From: CAYPKW01 sp964411425
GTDB taxonomy: Bacteria > Pseudomonadota > Alphaproteobacteria > Dongiales > Dongiaceae
Length of the DNA: 16,896 nucleotides
Assembly (NCBI GenBank): GCA_964411425.1
Contig: CAYPKW010000056.1
Span: 1-16,896, forward strand
Direction of reading: 5' to 3'
Numbering within the stretch: position 1 is the first letter of the stretch; each line of letters opens with the position of its first letter. This document shows, piece by piece, positions 14,351-16,896 of this stretch. The translations under genes and the position numbers were made by a program. The notes under the pieces were generated by a model, which had not been told where the DNA came from, made no database searches, and saw only the letters and a list, made by a program, of their open reading frames with translations.

Positions 14351-14788
14351 ATGATCCAGCGGCTCTTCATCGTCATCGCCATCTGCGCCCTGGTCGTACC
14401 CGGCCTCGGTCGCGCCGAGGACGGCACGTCGCTGGGCGCGCCCGACGGCGCCGCCATCCGCCAGGTGATCGAGGGCCAGCTCGCCGCCTTCCGGCGCGAC
14501 GACGCGGCGGCGGCGTTCTCCTATGCCTCGCCGACGATCCAGCAGAAGTTCGGGACCGCGGAAATATTCTTGGAGATGGTGAAGATTGGATATCGGCCGG
14601 TGTACCGGCCGCGCCAAGTGGAGTTCAGGGAGCTTAGGGTCGAGGGCGGGACGATCGTGCAGGATGTCTTCGTCGTCGGTCCGGACGGGCACTCGACGCT
14701 GGCGCTGTACATGATGCAACGGCAGCCGGACGGGACGTGGAAGATCAGCGGCTGCGTGCTGGCGACGGCGCCCGATCTCGACGTGTGA
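14351..14788 (+). CDS. Secreted DUF4864 family protein
   Basis: This 145-residue protein has a signal peptide (MIQRLFIVIAICALVVPGLG, cut probably after RA) followed by a DUF4864 domain over nearly all of the mature chain. Its signature segments are AIRQVIEGQLAAFRRDDAAAAF, ASPTIQQKFGTAEIFLEMV and LYMMQRQPDGTWKISGCVL. The arrangement recalls the NTF2/SnoaL-like fold, in which the C-terminal strand reads DGTWKISG. No enzymatic role is established. GGAGG lies 8 bases before the ATG at 14351. The stop codon overlaps the GTG start of the third sulfotransferase as GTGA, so the two are translationally coupled. Being periplasmic, it is unlikely to touch the cytoplasmic sulfotransferase directly. Confidence 0.85.
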   Translation: MIQRLFIVIAICALVVPGLGRAEDGTSLGAPDGAAIRQVIEGQLAAFRRDDAAAAFSYASPTIQQKFGTAEIFLEMVKIGYRPVYRPRQVEFRELRVEGGTIVQDVFVVGPDGHSTLALYMMQRQPDGTWKISGCVLATAPDLDV

Positions 14789-16506
14789 CCGGCTGGTACC
14801 CCGCGAGGCGCGCCGGCTTGCGTCCCCAAGGCCCGCTCGACCTCGCCGTCCAGCACTTCCGCGCCGGGCGATTGAACGAGGCGCTGAGCATTTGCGAGCG
14901 GCTGCGGGCGGCCGAGCCGCGCAACGTCACAGTGCTGCATCTGCTGGCGGCGACCACCTTTCGGCTCGGCGATCCGGCCGCCGGCGCCGCCATGATGGCC
15001 GAGGCGATCGGCCTCGATCCGAGCAACGCGGAGGCGCACAAGAATCTCGGCCTCATGCTGCGCGACCAGGGCCGACACGAGGAAGCCGCCGCCAGCTATC
15101 GCCGCGCGATCGCGCTTCAGCCCTCCTACGCCGACGCCCATTTCCATCTCGGCGTCGCGTTGCGCGAGTTGGGCAGGCTGGAGGAAGCAGCCGCCAGCTA
15201 TCGCCGGGCGATCGCGCTTAAGCCCGACTTTGCCGCCGCCCATGCCAACCTCGGCCATGTCTTGGCCCAGCTCGACCGCGTGGAGGAGGCGGTAGCATGC
15301 TTCCGGCGGGCGCTGGAGGCGCGGCCCGGCGAACCGGACTTCCTCGTCGATCTCGGCAAGACGCTGGCGCGGCTAGGCCGGCACGAAGAGGCGGCGGCCT
15401 GCTATCGCCGGGCGCTCGAGATCAGGCCCGACTTCGCGCCCGCCCATTTTTGGCTCGCGCCGCGGGTCCGCTACCGCCCCGGCGATGCCGCCTTCGCTAC
15501 CTTGGAGCGTGTCCTGGCCGGCGGAGGAATGGCTCCCGGGGAGGAGGCAACGGCCCGCTTCGCCCTCGGCAAGATGTACGCCGACATCGGCGACTACGAC
15601 CGGTCCTTCGCCCACTATCGCGACGCCAACCGCCTGGAGGAGCGCCTACAAGAGAGCATGGGCATGGCGTTCGATCCGGCGGAGCGGCGACGCTACGTCG
15701 CCAGGCTGCGAGACACATTCGACACCGAGTTCTTCGCCCGGCGCCGCGGCTTCGGCATCGCCGACCGGCACCCTGTCCTCATCGTCGGCATGCCGCGTAC
15801 CGGCAAGAGCCTGGTGGGGCAAGCCCTGGCCGGCCACTCCGCGGTCAGCTTCCAGGACGAAAAAACGTTCCTTGGCGACCTGATGCGCGCCATTTCCGAG
15901 GCTTTGGCCGGGGAGCCGCCGTATCCATGGTGCCTGGCGGAATTCGATGCCGCGACGGCGCGACGGTGGGGCGAATGGTACCGAGACGCGATAGCGACGC
16001 GCTCGGAGGCGAGCCAAACTTTGGTCTCAAGCTACGCGGGTGGTACCGTCCAGCTTGCGCTCCTCACCCTCATCTGCCCGGGGGTGCGCGTCGTCTACTG
16101 CCGGCGGGATCCGCGCGACACCGTGCTGGCGTGCTACTTCAAGTCCTTCGTCAGAGCCCGTTACGCCTTTTCCACCGATCTGGTGCTCTGCGCCCGATTC
16201 TTGCGCCTGTACGAGGCGCTCATGGAGCATTGGCGCCAGGTGCTGCCGCTCGCGATGCTCGATGTCTGGTACGAGGAGTTGGTGAGCGATCCCGCCGCGG
16301 TCATACCGCGCATCGTCGAGTTCTGCGGCCTCGCCTGGGAGGACGCCTGTCTCGAAGGCGTCCTCGCTGCCACCTCCGCCGACACGCTGGGGCTGGCGGA
16401 TAGTTCGTCGATCCCCACCCGGCTCGATGCGACGCGCATCGGCGCCTGGCGCCATTACGAGGCCCACCTCGGCCCCATGCTCGGGGCGCTCTCCGAGGAC
16501 GATTGA
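14785..16506 (+). CDS. TPR-containing sulfotransferase, copy 3, with altered PAPS loop
   Basis: This 573-residue protein has about six TPRs (residues about 17-225), two of them nearly identical (AAASYRRAIALQPSYADAHF and AAASYRRAIALKPDFAAAHA), then a sulfotransferase domain (about 330-570). The 5'-phosphosulfate loop reads IVGMPRTGKS (333-342) instead of VGMPRSGTT/S as in copies 1 and 2. A Lys replaces the first residue of the TT/TS pair, and VGQ replaces VEQ after it. E359 (FQDEK) may still be the catalytic base. The 3'-phosphate motif VVYCRRDPRDTVLACYF (436-452) is intact. I chose the GTG at 14785, which overlaps the DUF4864 stop as GTGA. In the fourth copy the matching start is an ATG 22 bases further in, where this gene has AGG. 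Activity is uncertain. Confidence 0.85.
   Translation: MTGWYPARRAGLRPQGPLDLAVQHFRAGRLNEALSICERLRAAEPRNVTVLHLLAATTFRLGDPAAGAAMMAEAIGLDPSNAEAHKNLGLMLRDQGRHEEAAASYRRAIALQPSYADAHFHLGVALRELGRLEEAAASYRRAIALKPDFAAAHANLGHVLAQLDRVEEAVACFRRALEARPGEPDFLVDLGKTLARLGRHEEAAACYRRALEIRPDFAPAHFWLAPRVRYRPGDAAFATLERVLAGGGMAPGEEATARFALGKMYADIGDYDRSFAHYRDANRLEERLQESMGMAFDPAERRRYVARLRDTFDTEFFARRRGFGIADRHPVLIVGMPRTGKSLVGQALAGHSAVSFQDEKTFLGDLMRAISEALAGEPPYPWCLAEFDAATARRWGEWYRDAIATRSEASQTLVSSYAGGTVQLALLTLICPGVRVVYCRRDPRDTVLACYFKSFVRARYAFSTDLVLCARFLRLYEALMEHWRQVLPLAMLDVWYEELVSDPAAVIPRIVEFCGLAWEDACLEGVLAATSADTLGLADSSSIPTRLDATRIGAWRHYEAHLGPMLGALSEDD
14808..14862 (+). repeat. 55-bp tract identical to 16842-16896
   Basis: By direct reading, bases 14808-14862 equal 16842-16896 without a mismatch, and the identity runs to the window edge. 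They encode the N-terminal residues RAGLRPQGPLDLAVQHFR of copies 3 and 4. Confidence 0.97.
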
Positions 16507-16567
16507 GCGCCGCGCCGTGAAATCGCATTGGCGCGCCCAGGCGGGATCGGATAAACCATCCGGGATC

Positions 16568-16628
16568 GTACCAACTTTCGCGAGTTCGCGAGTCGCGTCC
16601 CGCGACTCGCGAGCCGCGAAAGTGGTAC
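16568..16628. repeat. Long GC-rich inverted repeat after sulfotransferase copy 3
   Basis: The left arm (16568-16597, starting GTACCAACTTTCGCG) pairs with the right arm (16601-16628, ending CGCGAAAGTGGTAC) around a 3-base loop, with two unpaired bases and one mismatch. It lies 61 bases after the stop of copy 3. It could end that transcript or be a mobile palindrome; no T run follows. Confidence 0.85.
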
Positions 16629-16646
16629 AAACTCCAGAAGTTGTAC
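16625..16646. repeat. Short hairpin linking two larger ones
   Basis: GTACAAACT and AGTTGTAC pair with one bulged A. It shares its GTAC ends with the hairpin before it and touches the one after it. Confidence 0.55.
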
Positions 16647-16691
16647 TCGACCGCGCGCTCCGCGCCTGTGGCGCGGAACTGTGCGGTCGAG
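16646..16691. repeat. Third hairpin of the structured stretch
   Basis: CTCGACCGC...TCCGCGCC pairs with GGCGCGGA...GCGGTCGAG around TGT, with a small internal mismatch and bulge. It completes about 125 bases of back-to-back hairpins between copy 3 and the gpt stub. Confidence 0.75.
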
Positions 16692-16729
16692 CACTAGGGA
16701 GGACGCGCTTGCTGCCAGCCAACACCCGC

Positions 16730-16810
16730 ATGAAGAAGACGTTTCCGGTCTCCTGGGAAGGGCTGCACCGCCACGCCAAGGCGCTCGCCTGGCAGCTGAT
16801 CGACGTCTGA
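16730..16810 (+). pseudogene. gpt: N-terminal stub of xanthine phosphoribosyltransferase
   Basis: ATG at 16730 opens a 26-codon frame, MKKTFPVSWEGLHRHAKALA then WQLIDV and a stop. This fits the N-terminus of alphaproteobacterial xanthine-guanine phosphoribosyltransferase (pattern KTFPVSWEELHRDARALAWRL), a family of about 150-170 residues that salvages xanthine and guanine. The PRPP-binding loop and the rest of the enzyme are missing. The frame breaks just before the start of sulfotransferase copy 4, 29 bases further on, so a rearrangement probably cut the gene here. The last codons (ATCGACGTCTGA) resemble the end of the DUF4864 gene (CTCGACGTGTGA). Family call from memory of the motif only. 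Confidence 0.55.
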
Positions 16811-16839
16811 CCGACCGGCCGGACCGCGTGGAATCAGCT

Positions 16840-16896
16840 ATGCGCGCCGGCTTGCGTCCCCAAGGCCCGCTCGACCTCGCCGTCCAGCACTTCCGC
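16840..16896 (+). CDS. TPR-sulfotransferase copy 4, first 19 codons only (runs off the window)
   Basis: The ATG at 16840 opens MRAGLRPQGPLDLAVQHFR, after which the window ends. From the third base of the ATG onwards it is identical in DNA to the start of copy 3, so a fourth TPR-sulfotransferase probably continues outside. GGA lies about 9 bases upstream as a weak ribosome site. If the window edge is a contig edge, this could also be a collapsed repeat rather than a separate gene. Confidence 0.55.
   Translation, partial: MRAGLRPQGPLDLAVQHFR

Overview
The window is very GC-rich, with nearly all genes using G/C at third codon positions. The families present (LdtD/MepK pair, DUF1289, DUF4864, Gpt-type N-terminus, membrane-anchored 2Fe-2S protein, TPR-sulfotransferases) point to a Gram-negative alphaproteobacterium, probably Rhodospirillales-like. 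That placement is an inference from family content and base composition, not from a marker gene.

Left part (1-4852): a small two-helix membrane protein (+) meets, tail to tail, a minus-strand run read mepK -> ldtD -> rlmI. MepK and LdtD are the enzymes that respectively cut and make 3-3 (L,D) peptidoglycan crosslinks, and they neighbour each other in Escherichia coli too. RlmI is a 23S rRNA cytosine methyltransferase. Upstream of mepK on the same strand is a polytopic membrane protein with a C-terminal 2Fe-2S ferredoxin domain, the layout of redox-sensing adenylate cyclases but without the cyclase domain.

Middle (4924-10516): a diaminopropionate ammonia-lyase remnant (N-terminus fused to C-terminus, catalytic middle missing) comes before a tightly packed plus-strand operon: DUF1289 protein, EamA transporter and two tandem TPR-sulfotransferases. 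Every junction in this operon overlaps. The two sulfotransferase genes share an exact 94-bp tract. The second ends inside a palindromic repeat, which supplies its last 14 codons and its stop. A second, inverted and diverged copy of the same palindrome follows immediately.

Right part (10721-16896): gabT and arfB form a pair; gloA has its own candidate promoter; a tRNA-Arg(ACG) gene lies on the minus strand. Then come a putative coiled-coil lipoprotein, a secreted DUF4864 protein and a third TPR-sulfotransferase, the last two coupled by a GTGA overlap. This third enzyme has an altered PAPS-binding loop (RTGKS in place of RSGTT/S). Beyond it lie about 125 bp of consecutive hairpins, a 26-residue stub of xanthine phosphoribosyltransferase (gpt), and the start of a fourth TPR-sulfotransferase that repeats the start of the third exactly for 55 bp up to the window edge.

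Overall this is a chromosomal housekeeping region in which a TPR-sulfotransferase family has expanded by duplication, with broken genes (DAP ammonia-lyase, gpt) and palindromic repeats at or beside the duplicated units. No phage, transposase, CRISPR array or sulfate-activation gene is visible. The substrate of the sulfotransferases cannot be told from the sequence.
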